From: Sympetrum striolatum
Taxonomy: Eukaryota > Arthropoda > Insecta > Odonata > Libellulidae
NCBI GenBank assembly: GCA_947579665.1
Contig: OX388345.1
Coordinates: 71,291,454 to 71,355,453, forward strand
Length of the DNA: 64,000 bases
Direction of reading: 5' to 3'
Positions 11,625 to 20,900 of the stretch are shown here, one piece after another (the first letter of the stretch is position 1; the number at the start of each line of letters is the position of its first letter). The notes below the pieces were generated by a model. That model was not told where the DNA came from, made no database searches, and saw only the letters and a program-made list of their open reading frames with translations. A program made the translations under genes and the position numbers.

Positions 11625-11945
11625 GACATCAGGGACAAAAAGGACGTCTGTGGAATTTACGAATTATCCTGCGGTGACTGTGAATCTAAGTACATCTTGT
11701 ATAAATAGTACATCCGGAAGACCGGCAGAGAACTAAACACAAGAGCCGCAGAACATAATAGGGACTTTCGACTGCACAGGGGGCCGCTAATCTCCAGCTT
11801 CGCTATGCACCTGCTAGATGACGGACACAAAAGCGATTTCCAACCGAGATGCCTACTCAGGGAGAGACAAGGACGACGACTAGGCCTTTTGGAAGAATTG
11901 GAAATTGCTTCCTTTCCCAATGAAAAGAACCTCACGAATGAGCAT
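11625..11945 (+). pseudogene. Penelope-like GIY-YIG endonuclease domain, interrupted
   Basis: DKKDVCGIYELSCGDCESKY-I gives the GIY part. After an 18-nt insertion containing a TAG the frame resumes as YIRKTGRELNTRAAEHNRDF (YIG half, glycine changed to arginine), then FAMHLLDDGHKSDFQPRCLL and GLLEELEIASF, the normal end of these domains. The insertion at 11,697-11,714 repeats the flanking hexamer TACATC, so it keeps the frame but adds the stop. Family knowledge: this nuclease nicks target DNA for Penelope retrotransposition. Confidence 0.75.
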
Positions 11946-12564
11946 ATTTTCCCAAATCCATCACCTTTGTTTTCCCTTCCGAAAAAACTCTTCGGTGACC
12001 ATTCCCTTTCCAATTCACCCACCTCCTCCTTCCCAAACCATCCCCCTCCCCTGTTAGTCCTTCATGTATATAAAGCAAACTGTTTGCATATTTCCTTACT
12101 TGAAAATGTTTGCTCACCAGCGAAATTAGTCGTTATTAAATTATTTCTGTGGAAGATTACAAAGTTTTTATTATTTCATTGTTATGCCTTCCACGAGGTT
12201 ACGCATTACCATATTCAATGAATGTCGATAACATTAATAACATCATGCTATTGCAGAGGTCTCTTACTGAAATATCTCATTATACATATAACATTACCAT
12301 TATTTAGTAAGATATAATCAAATATCTAGAGAGATGTCCCAGGAGGAAAAAATCGAGAGCCTGAAAATCAGAAAACAAAATAATGAAAAACGAAAATTTG
12401 ACAATCAGATCAGATGCTTCTAAATCGGTTTTTTCCACTAATATTAGTTGAAAAAAATCTTTATTTTACATCAGTTTCAGTATTTCAGATACGAAAGTTT
12501 TTTCGTCAACTTAATTTGAGGCATAGAACCGCTGCAACTTTAGAATCGGTTTACAAAAACGGAA

Positions 12565-13065
12565 AATGTCGGTCAGTGTCGATTTCTCAGAGAGCTTGTG
12601 TTAAATCCGGCTTTTGTAATTCAAGCTTACTAATGTCAATATTTAAGGGAAAAAAATTAATTCTGTTACACTAGCAGTTAAGAGTTTTTTTTAGCATATA
12701 CTCAAAAGCATCTGGTCTTTCTATGTCTTCGAAAACAATAAAGTATTCTTGTTCGAAATTATTTTAAGGTCTATTGCCATCTAGTATAATGAGTATCTAG
12801 TATTTATCACCGAGCTTTCGAAGCATGAACCTTCCGCCTGGTGACATCTTATGTGTCGTTAACCGGCGAATATTTCAATATTGAAAGAGTTCGCTTTAAT
12901 GCCTATGAGATGGCAATAACATTCAAACCCTTCTAAAATAATTGTTTTTCTTACTTTCAAGTTCTTTTGATGGCACCTTACCCTTCAGTAAGTATCTTAG
13001 ACTCATTCTATTAGTATATCGTATATACATATATTAAAGATGCTGAAACGCGGTTCCGCTTTGTA
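12565..13065. repeat. Right arm of the long inverted repeat (partner 57-510)
   Basis: Reverse-complement match to 57-510 (anchors listed there). The short plus-strand reading frame across 12,414-12,674 and the minus-strand frame across 375-557 give similar peptides only because they lie in the two repeat arms. Outside the arm come about 130 bp of other sequence and then C-rich minisatellite. Confidence 0.85.
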
Positions 13066-13195
13066 ACAATCAAAATTTCAGTCTCCTTACTTCTTCACCC
13101 CATTCTTCTTCCAGGCGTTGTCAAATTGTGAGTATTGCGGGATGGATCCTACTTATTGGTAGGATTTGGTTGGTTTTTCCTGCTTATAACTTTCA

Positions 13196-13735
13196 ATGTT
13201 TCATTTTAATTCATTGTCTGATTTATTTCATCATCCTTCCAACCCCCTAATCTACCAACTACCGTACGACCCCCTCACCTACCTATTCCCTTCCCATCCA
13301 CTCCATAATTATCCCCCTAACCTAACCACTCCCTTCCCCCCTCTCCCTAACCCTCCCCCTAAACTACCTAATCCCTTCCCACCCACTCCCTGTCCCATCC
13401 CCTAACCAACCCACTCATTTCCCACCCACTCCCTAACACTCCCCCTCACCTACCCACTCCCTTACCACCCACTCCCTAACCCTCCCCTTAACCTACCCAC
13501 TACATTTCCACTCACACCCTAACCTACCCACTAACTTCCTAGCCCCTAACCCTCCCCCTAACTTACCCTACTCCTTTCCCACGAACACGCTTCCTATCCC
13601 TACCCTAGCTAACGCACTCCCTTCGAACAACACCCAAACCCTTCTTACCCTTTTTCCCACCCTCTAGTGTCCATCTGCATTACTAACCCCATATTCACCC
13701 TCTAGTCGATCCACTCCCTTTCCACCCACTAGCCT
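13196..13735. repeat. C-rich minisatellite
   Basis: Degenerate tandem units roughly 40 bp long built from CCCACTCCCTTCC, CCCTAACCCTCCCC and CCTAACCTACCCACT. It is strongly strand-asymmetric, with almost no G on the plus strand. It contains scattered CCTAA words (the insect telomere unit) but no run of them, so it is not an interstitial telomere. The predicted Pro-rich peptide is a by-product. Confidence 0.8.
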
Positions 13736-14190
13736 ATGGTGACGTGAGGAAAAATACTAGCAATAGAATTAATAAATACAGAATGAATAAACTATACATA
13801 GCCCCACCTTAGATATATCATAAGAAATCTATACATTCTGCAATAGAAAGTTTGGCTAAAGGCACAAAGTCTTTTCTGTTTTTTATCATTCATAATTACA
13901 TTTCTAGTCTCTATATTTCTCCCACTCCCCTCGTATTCTATTCCAGCCTTTCCTTTCCATAGCTTTATTACTCCCTCTAAAGTCTCACCATCTTCTACCT
14001 TCCCTCCCTAACCCTTTGAGGCATGAGGAAAAACACGAATATTGGATTTAAAAATTACAGAATGTAACAATTATACATTACCCCACCTTACATATATCAT
14101 AAGCAATCTATACATTCTGCAATTGATTGTTCGGCTAAGGGCACTAAGTATTTTTTGTTTTTATATTTATAATATTTACATCTCCATTCA
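13736..14190. repeat. Direct duplication, offset about 282 bp
   Basis: Copies at about 13,736-13,910 and 14,018-14,180 share GAGGAAAAA-AC, AATTACAGAATG / AATACAGAATG, ATACAT--CCCCACCTTA, ATATATCATAAG, AATCTATACATTCTGCAAT and GGCTAA-GGCAC-AAGT in order. They are separated by short C-rich sequence like the minisatellite, so they look like part of the same repeat complex. Confidence 0.75.
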
Positions 14191-14884
14191 TGGTAAACTA
14201 TACAATTTCCGGCCTTAAAATTTTTTATACTATAAATACATATTTGAAAATATATTTTGGCTCGGTATAAAAATTTTCTTTTTCGCTATAAATTCATATT
14301 CCGTTGTCTAGTGTTGCATTAGAGGTTCGCCTGCGAGTAATCCAACCGCTATCTCACGGCTATCCAGAAACCAACCTCATTTGGAGTGCCAGGTTTTCAT
14401 GATAAGGAATCCGGAGGCGTCAGAGGATGGCGTAGATGGTCGTATCTCAGATGACGATTGTCACGATAACCTCGGCGTCTAAGTTGGACCTCATTTCCTT
14501 TCTACTCCCGGAGATGCTGCGGCAATTCTGTGTTCTTCTTTTGCTTAGAAACATCGTCGAGGACGTTCTCATGGATCTCGAAGGGACGTCCACGATATAG
14601 AAGGAAGATAGAGGAAACAAATCTTAATCGTATCTAATTATCATTTATGAATAAAGGAAGTAGATATAAGCATTCATCCAAGGGAAACAATATTGGTAAT
14701 AACTAATACTTGGACTATATCTTTATAAAAATCGAAGTAGATCTCAAGAGCTACATAATTTTCTTATACAAACGAGTCAATTTGGAATATCTAATTTTAT
14801 CTAACAATCAGGAGTTATGCAACTGCAAACAGAAATATCATAGAATCTTAGGAATTTGTACTTTTTATAAGTTTTGTTTTTGCC

Positions 14885-14940
14885 TCACAGTAGCAAATAC
14901 AAGACCGGTTTCAACGAATGATTGTCATCATCTGATCTTT
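14885..14940 (-). repeat. Possible Penelope-like 3' tail
   Basis: On the minus strand CAGATGATGACAATCATTCG then TTGAAACCGGTCTTGTATTT resembles the short GATGATGAC...GAAACC-GT segment that follows the GIY-YIG remnant in the last Clock intron (about 47,330-47,365). No coding remnant is attached here. The assignment rests on that resemblance only. Confidence 0.3.
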
Positions 14941-15689
14941 TTTTACTACTAGTAAACAAATAAAAATTGCGGGAAAATATATCTTTCTGAGATTTATTCA
15001 ATTATGAATTTCAACAATACCTCCCATGATTCTGAGAAGTATCTTACTTTGATTACAATATCCTGAAAATGTGCAATAACGCTACCAACGTTTTTTGATT
15101 GGGAAAAAACTTCATAACATATATTTAAGCTGGGAAGCAATTTTTACTTTCCCGAGTCATATAATGCAATCGTTTTATTTTTTGATAAGCAAAATTTCTG
15201 ATTAAATATTATTTCGATCAATTTTAAAGTCTTCGAATAGAAATCTTAAAAATACTTTCTTGTGTTTATCGATAAAGTGAATTGATCCACCAACTCCCTT
15301 CTTTCATTATGGCCAACGAGGAGCAATTAATTCCATTAGTATTAAACAAGATTTAAACGATTTTTAGTAATCAAGGTAGAAAAAGAAATATTACAATTAA
15401 AAAATGACTACACTCGTATTTAAAAATTGAAGATTACGATGTTTCGAGCATTCCCATTGGAGGAAACGAGATAATTAATTCAAAATGTAAATAAATATTT
15501 TATTAACGAAAATTAATGTTCCAAATTACTTTTTATTAAAATCTAGAAGGTACTTCATAAAATTTATGTCAATTTAATTATATTCATTATTAATGTAAAT
15601 GTTTAAATTAAGTTGTTATGTTACCTCAAAGGCCGCGAAAAAATCGGGATTTAGAGAAAACCTTGCCACCGCTATCAAATGAAAGTGTA

Positions 15690-15900
15690 TTTTGTAAGCC
15701 TTGTAAAGTTGTTGTTTATTGTGACAATGAGGCTGCTGTGTCAGCCCTGAATTCTGGAAGAGGTGTTCTCTTCGACGATGATAATATTGTTGACATGTAT
15801 GTCGAGATAATAAAGGCAATGCCACAAGCAGTGGTCTGGATCTTCATCCCTGGCCGTCTCAACCCTGCAGACCGCCCTTCTCGGGCTGTCCCGAATTAAT
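15690..15900 (+). pseudogene. RNase H-like retroelement fragment, C-terminal half
   Basis: KVVVYCDNEAAVSALNSGRG, then VWIFIPGRLNPADRPSR and a TAA stop at 15,897-15,899. This is the beta4-to-end part of a retroelement RNase H: the second catalytic aspartate in YCDNEAAV, and the W-x-x-IPG-x-x-N-x-AD-x-x-SR ending seen in LTR- and DIRS-type elements. The first half of an RNase H domain lies head-to-head on the opposite strand (15,978-16,280). Family assignment beyond LTR/DIRS-like retroelement is not possible from this piece. Confidence 0.6.
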
Positions 15901-15930
15901 ATGCCTGGCCTGCCTACGGGTCGAGCCGGG

Positions 15931-15993
15931 TATATAGTTCGGGCGCCCGGGATGAGAGGTCAGTCGGGAAGAGTCGGTCAAGGGGTGAGGACC
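15931..15993 (+). promoter_or_regulatory. Core-promoter-like TATA + Inr + DPE arrangement
   Basis: TATATA at 15,931, an arthropod initiator TCAGT at 15,960-15,964 (A at +1 about 31 nt downstream of the TATA start), and GGACC at 15,989-15,993, which fits RGWYV at +28 to +32. The spacing is what an arthropod RNA polymerase II core promoter needs. It sits in a GC-rich 100 bp between two opposite-strand RNase H halves, so it may be a retroelement promoter; chance is also possible since the DPE bases overlap minus-strand coding sequence. Confidence 0.35.
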
Positions 15994-16280
15994 CAGTTCT
16001 TCTTCTCCAAGTAAATCGGAGTCACCTCCGGAAATTGATGAATCAACTCCCGTTGGAATTCCGGGAAAACGATAGCGCCTTGTCTTGGAGTTGCGTCTGT
16101 GTATACCACATACGTAGGAATGTTTTTAACCTCAAAACTTCGCACTCTGGTGAAAACTTGGGCATCGTATAACTTTTGGAGCCACTTTGTATTCCTCTGG
16201 TAGACATTACGTATTAGAAATCTAGGTAGACTTAAGATAATTCTATTCTTATTACTCCATTCGACAGGATAATACAGCAA
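15978..16280 (-). pseudogene. RNase H-like retroelement fragment, N-terminal half
   Basis: The minus-strand frame reads ...LYDAQVFTRVRSFEVKNIP, then TYVVYTDATPRQGAIVFPEF and TPIYLEKKNWVLTP. VYTDATPRQGA is the first strand and catalytic aspartate of RNase H, and E in YLEKKN may be the second acidic residue. The upstream residues resemble the RT-RNase H connection. It ends where the opposite-strand second half begins, suggesting an inversion inside one domain. Confidence 0.5.
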
Positions 16281-16289
16281 ATAACCAAA

Positions 16290-16990
16290 GCTAGGGGAAA
16301 AGTATCAATTGGTTTGGCGGACTCCCGACTAGAAGGTCTCACAAATACCAAAGAGTTAGCCAAAACAGCAAAAGACATAAGAGACGCGAATCAAGATAAC
16401 TACGCCACTGCAATTGAATTTCAAAGAATAATGAGTCGTCAAGTTGATCGTAAATGGAACGAGGAATGGGGCCAGAAAAACAAGAGCTATATCCATAAAG
16501 TGAGAAAAAACACGTACGATCCAAACCCGGCACTAAAATTCACCAGGAGGGACCAAATACTCCTCACAAGACTGAGAATCGGCCACACGAAAATAACACA
16601 TGAACACCTACTAAAGAGAGAAGCAGCACCAATTTGTGATACCTGCGGAATCCAGTTTACCACAGAACACATACTAGTAACGTGCCCCAAATACGAAAAC
16701 CTGAGAAGAAAATACCAGCTCAATGGAACCATCGACGCGCTCCTCAGCCAACAATGTACCAGTACAATAGGGGTTCATAAATGAAGCCAAACTTCGGGAG
16801 CTGATCTAAGAATGTGGGCCAGCTACAAAATATAATCTTTACTGACAAGCAGGAGGTTTTAAACAGTATTCATGTACTAGTTCCATTTATAAAAACAGTT
16901 AAATGTAACACAAAATATGTAACAAGGTGGTCGCTAATACCCAACTACGGGGGATGAGAATAAAAATAAAAATAAAAATAATTACAAAAA
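16290..16990 (+). mobile_element. 5'-truncated non-LTR retrotransposon (jockey/I-like), 3' end
   Basis: It holds the C-terminal part of ORF2 (next entry), about 180 bp of 3' UTR, and a 3' tail of repeated AATAAA/TAAAAA units at about 16,960-16,985. The 5' truncation lies inside the region expected to encode RNase H. Simple A-rich repeat tails are typical of this clade. Confidence 0.75.
16314..16784 (+). pseudogene. LINE ORF2 C-terminal region with zinc knuckle
   Basis: About 156 residues: a post-RNase H linker with paired tryptophans (RKWNEEWGQ), then LTRLRIGHTKITHEHLLKRE, CDTCGIQFTTEHILVTCPKY and LRRKY. R-I-G-H-T plus C-x2-C-x8-H-x4-C is the standard C-terminal block of jockey/I-clade ORF2 proteins. 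The frame is intact and ends at TGA, so the copy may be fairly young, but RT and endonuclease are absent. Confidence 0.8.
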
Positions 16991-16999
16991 GTGTATTTA

Positions 17000-17839
17000 T
17001 TCTGTTTCTTTTTTCCGACAGAAAGCCGTAAAAACTAGCAAGAAAATAAATACAAGGTTATCCTAGAAAATAACTGAAAAGTTCGCCTTGAATTTGGAAA
17101 ACAAGGGCAAGGGCAACAAGAGCAAAAATTTCAAGGCTGTTGGTAACCCAGTACTGGTATAAGGTTATTATTAGCACAGGCCTAACTTCTATTTCTCAAT
17201 GCCTTTAAAGTGAATGCAGCGGAAAAGAAAGGGGAAATGAAGTGTACGAGCATTGCGATAAGGTAATCGGAAATGCATTTCAGATTCTCTTATAGTAAAC
17301 AGTGATTTTGGGAAAGGGAGAGTGCTCGTATACCATGCTGATTTAAGCTGTTAGAAAGTTCTACCGTTAATGTGGACGCTCATATTTTAACACAATTACC
17401 TTGCTGAATCGGAAAGTTGATTTATTGACCACTAAAAACTCCAATATAGTTAATATGTATTTCCTGATAATAATACCGGAAAGCATAGATATATAATTTC
17501 TTTCAAATAATAATGTATAAGAAAATGAAGTATTGAAAGTTTAGTTTTACGTTTTGGCTATGAGAGAGCACATCTCTAACCATCGTTAATAGATGTAAAA
17601 TGAATGCTGTATTGTGTTATGATAAGAGCGGAAATCTTCAGTTAAATAAAGCAAAAAATGCTATGTGTTTTACGAACATTTATTTAGTTAGACTCATTTT
17701 CAAGTCGTCGACCGACAAAAATAGAAGAACTCGGTTAATATTGTCATAGATTTTATTTGGAATTCCAAATTCGAACATCCTCTAAGTATTGACTTTCAAC
17801 TTTGATATCGTCAAGTAAGAATTTTTGAATGTATAAATG
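17000..17839. other. No feature recognised
   Basis: AT-rich DNA between the LINE tail and the Tc1/mariner-type miniature element. No frame or repeat worth naming. Confidence 0.4.
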
Positions 17840-17920
17840 TACACTCCTGGCCAAAATTAACGAAGCACCTCCCTAGCGATCCTTACGGCCGGTGCTGCGT
17901 TAATTTTGGCCAGGAGTGTA
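17840..17920. mobile_element. 81-bp Tc1/mariner-type miniature palindrome
   Basis: TACACTCCTGGCCAAAATTAACG at the left and its exact reverse complement at the right (ending 17,920), with partly complementary GAAGCACC/GGTGCTGC inside. CACT-CTGGCCAAAATTAA ends are characteristic of Tc1-like elements, and the outermost TA on each side is the expected target duplication. It is almost entirely terminal repeat with about 20 bp between, so it is a minimal MITE or a deletion product. Confidence 0.8.
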
Positions 17921-17929
17921 CGTTAAATC

Positions 17930-20900
17930 TATTCGATAAAATTATGAAATTATCTCTAATCTTACTTTTGAATAACACAATCTCTGGATGTATAATAATA
18001 TTGTCAAACCGGAAGAGAAATTGATGATGACTGCCCATTACATTTTGCTTTAAGTTGTAGTTTATCCATTCCATATCCATATCCATATCCAACACACTAA
18101 GAAATTTTGTATTATCTAATCTACTAAGAAATATTTTTAACTAACTGAGGTGTAACTCTTACCCATAAATTTTAACAAGCAATATAATTCAATGGCACGT
18201 ACTTAAATTGCTCAGCATATTGAAATAATGTGCCATTATTTACACAAAGTTGATTTCTCTGGGTCATAGAATACTCAAAATAATAAGTCCATAAAGTGAC
18301 TACAATTACAAAGGACAAGAAGCACAGTGATTCAGAGAAATAACAAATTCCATTTACCTTAGTTTAACCTCCGACGTCCATGGGCATCATCATTGACGGT
18401 TTCCCTCTAAGAAGTAGATTTATTGCAGGGAGTAGGAAATAACCATAAACTTGCAATAACAAGGAGTTTCAGCTACATGGATGCGTCGCAATACGACTGG
18501 GCAATATTGATGTTACTTTCCTCAAACATTTGGAGAAAAGGAAAATCCAAATTAATAATTAATAAAATAACAATGATGATTAAAATTTTACTCAACAGCC
18601 ATGAGCATGTACGTAATAAAACTAGTAATTTGCAAAATGAGGAAATCCGTTACTATCAAAACATTTCCGTTCATGATTTGAAATATCTGGTTACGTACAT
18701 ACGAAATATCCATTAGATAATCCATTTAGAAATTGAATTCCGATTCCAAGAATAAATATTAAGTTAAACAATAATCCCATTCCCAGAGATTCTTTTACAA
18801 CAAAAGGTTACGGAAATTTGACTATTTGTCATTCTCAATACTGATTATTTCCAAATCAAAAATAATTCCTAAAAAAGTATCACGTAATAAAAAATTCGAA
18901 AGAAAATTAGAGAAATATAAATATTAATCTGATGAAAGATATATTATATCTTGACAGCAATTTCATAGATATGAGAAGACCCGAATTACTATTGCGAAAC
19001 GATAATTATTCAAAATTCTGAATATTTAGCTACGAAAGCAATATTAATCTATTATAATATACAGTTAGGTATTTTATTCAATACTTTAATGAAAAAATGA
19101 ACATCTAGTCGGTTCCTACAGTTTCTATTTCCGTTAGATTTCAAACCAGGACTTTGCGTATGTCTACTGGACAAAGTAAATACAAAGGTCGCGGCCTAAA
19201 AGTAAACCGAATTTTTTGGCATCAACATATAATGAAATAGATGTTATAATCTTGACTCGACTATTCTATCATATTAACTTCAGAAAGAATAAACTGGTAC
19301 AAATTATTTACAATATCCACTGGTTTCCGTTAAATTCAAATCAGGACTTCCGATAGGCTTACGGGATAGGAAATATGCACTTATCCAAGCATAGAAATTA
19401 AAAGAAGAGATATTTAGATATTAAATTCAAGGCATTAATTGACGTATGCTAACACGTAGATCAGAGTCTCAGTTTCTCAGAGAAAATGCGAGAACCGGTT
19501 TCGAGTCCCGGCAAAGTCAGACGCATGAATTACTCTCCTTTCGCTTCAAAATTTCACGCCATAGTAGGACGGATAGATGCTCATTTACGCGCAAAGATGT
19601 TGTTTTTGAATACGCTAGTGATAATGCATACCGAGCTGAAACCGGATAATATACTTTTCAAATCTGATGCTTACAAAATGGAGCAAAGTTCGTGTCATAA
19701 TTAAAATTAAATCGATTAGAATGTAAAAAAAGAGAAATATCCCTTTCAGTCAGGGTTTTAACAATACTCAATAAGTTAAGTCCAAATCCTGGAACCTGGA
19801 TCATCATGCGCTGATATTACACAACGACGGCATTTAAATTCTATATATTTGCAACTTTTCAAATAATAATTTGTTAGAATATAAAGCAGAAGAGACAATT
19901 TCTAATAAGGTATTTTATGTAACTTACCATTCACTGGAAATCCGGGGTGATGACGGCGATGGACGTTGAAAAATTGATGCCGGATTTTTTTAAACAAATA
20001 TGACCGTTTTGAATAATAATTATTTGGTAAAGAGAACGCGATAATTAAAATTACACTTTTGTCAAAAACCTTCACAAACTAGACCAAGTCAGCAAATTCA
20101 AATCTCAACAGCTTTTCAAAATCAGATTGGCAGCATGACCTCACCAGTAGAAATCCCAACAGTAACTAACAAAAAAAACCATAGGCGCAACCGATGATTG
20201 AAATTGCTGTCACGTGATTGGTTGAATTTAAACACTCCCTCGATACCCACCAACCGTCTTAAAAATTTTCCATATTTAGTAATAACAATTATTTTTAACG
20301 AAGTTGATGAATTATAATTCAATGTTTTGTTGATAATTGATTTTTCTTAAATGTCGCCAATTTGCTGAAGTGGTAGAACGAAATGTTTTAAAGGATGTAT
20401 AGTAAAATATATAATATATTTGCAAAAATCACTTAATAAAATGTAAATTATCATAAAAATATTGAAGATTATTACACCCATACTTCGAAATTTAAATAAC
20501 GATTTTTAAATTAATTATTATCGCCCGTAAACAAGAAACAAATGATGGGATTTACGTATAAGCTAAGTTGATTGAGTCATATGAAAATGTCTAGTATTAT
20601 TTTACGGAAAGGATTTATTTTGATGAAAAGAAGTACAATGTCATAAAAAATGACGATGAGTGAACGAATTAAGCGGATGGAGCTTACGTTTTAGTTTCAA
20701 ATTTACCTATTTGAGATACTTATTCTTTTGCTCATCGATACATATGCTATGATTTCTTCCGGAGATGTTTCGCAGTAATACAGATTGGTCAAACGTGTTA
20801 TAGAGAGCTCAAGGTACTTTTGACTCTACCTGGTGACTTTACTCACAGGATTCACGGTTCACGAATTCCTTGAAATATAAAGACGAAACAAGTTAAAACC

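Larger units (their letters stand above)
10850..12060 (+). mobile_element. Penelope-like element remnant with RT and GIY-YIG parts
   Basis: A plus-strand retroelement runs from reverse transcriptase (about 10,880-11,560) through a GIY-YIG endonuclease region (about 11,625-11,945) to a pyrimidine-rich tail (11,945-12,060). The order RT then C-terminal GIY-YIG is the hallmark of Penelope-like elements. At least one frameshift within RT, another in the linker and one in-frame stop in GIY-YIG show that it is dead. It is 5' truncated, and the NHR fragment lies immediately upstream on the other strand. Confidence 0.85.

Noticed and set aside
13196..13405. Proline-rich plus-strand frame
   Set aside because: Translation of C-rich minisatellite.
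13310..13600. CCTAA words as interstitial telomere
   Set aside because: The insect telomere unit occurs singly or doubled within CCCTCCCC-type minisatellite, never as a run.
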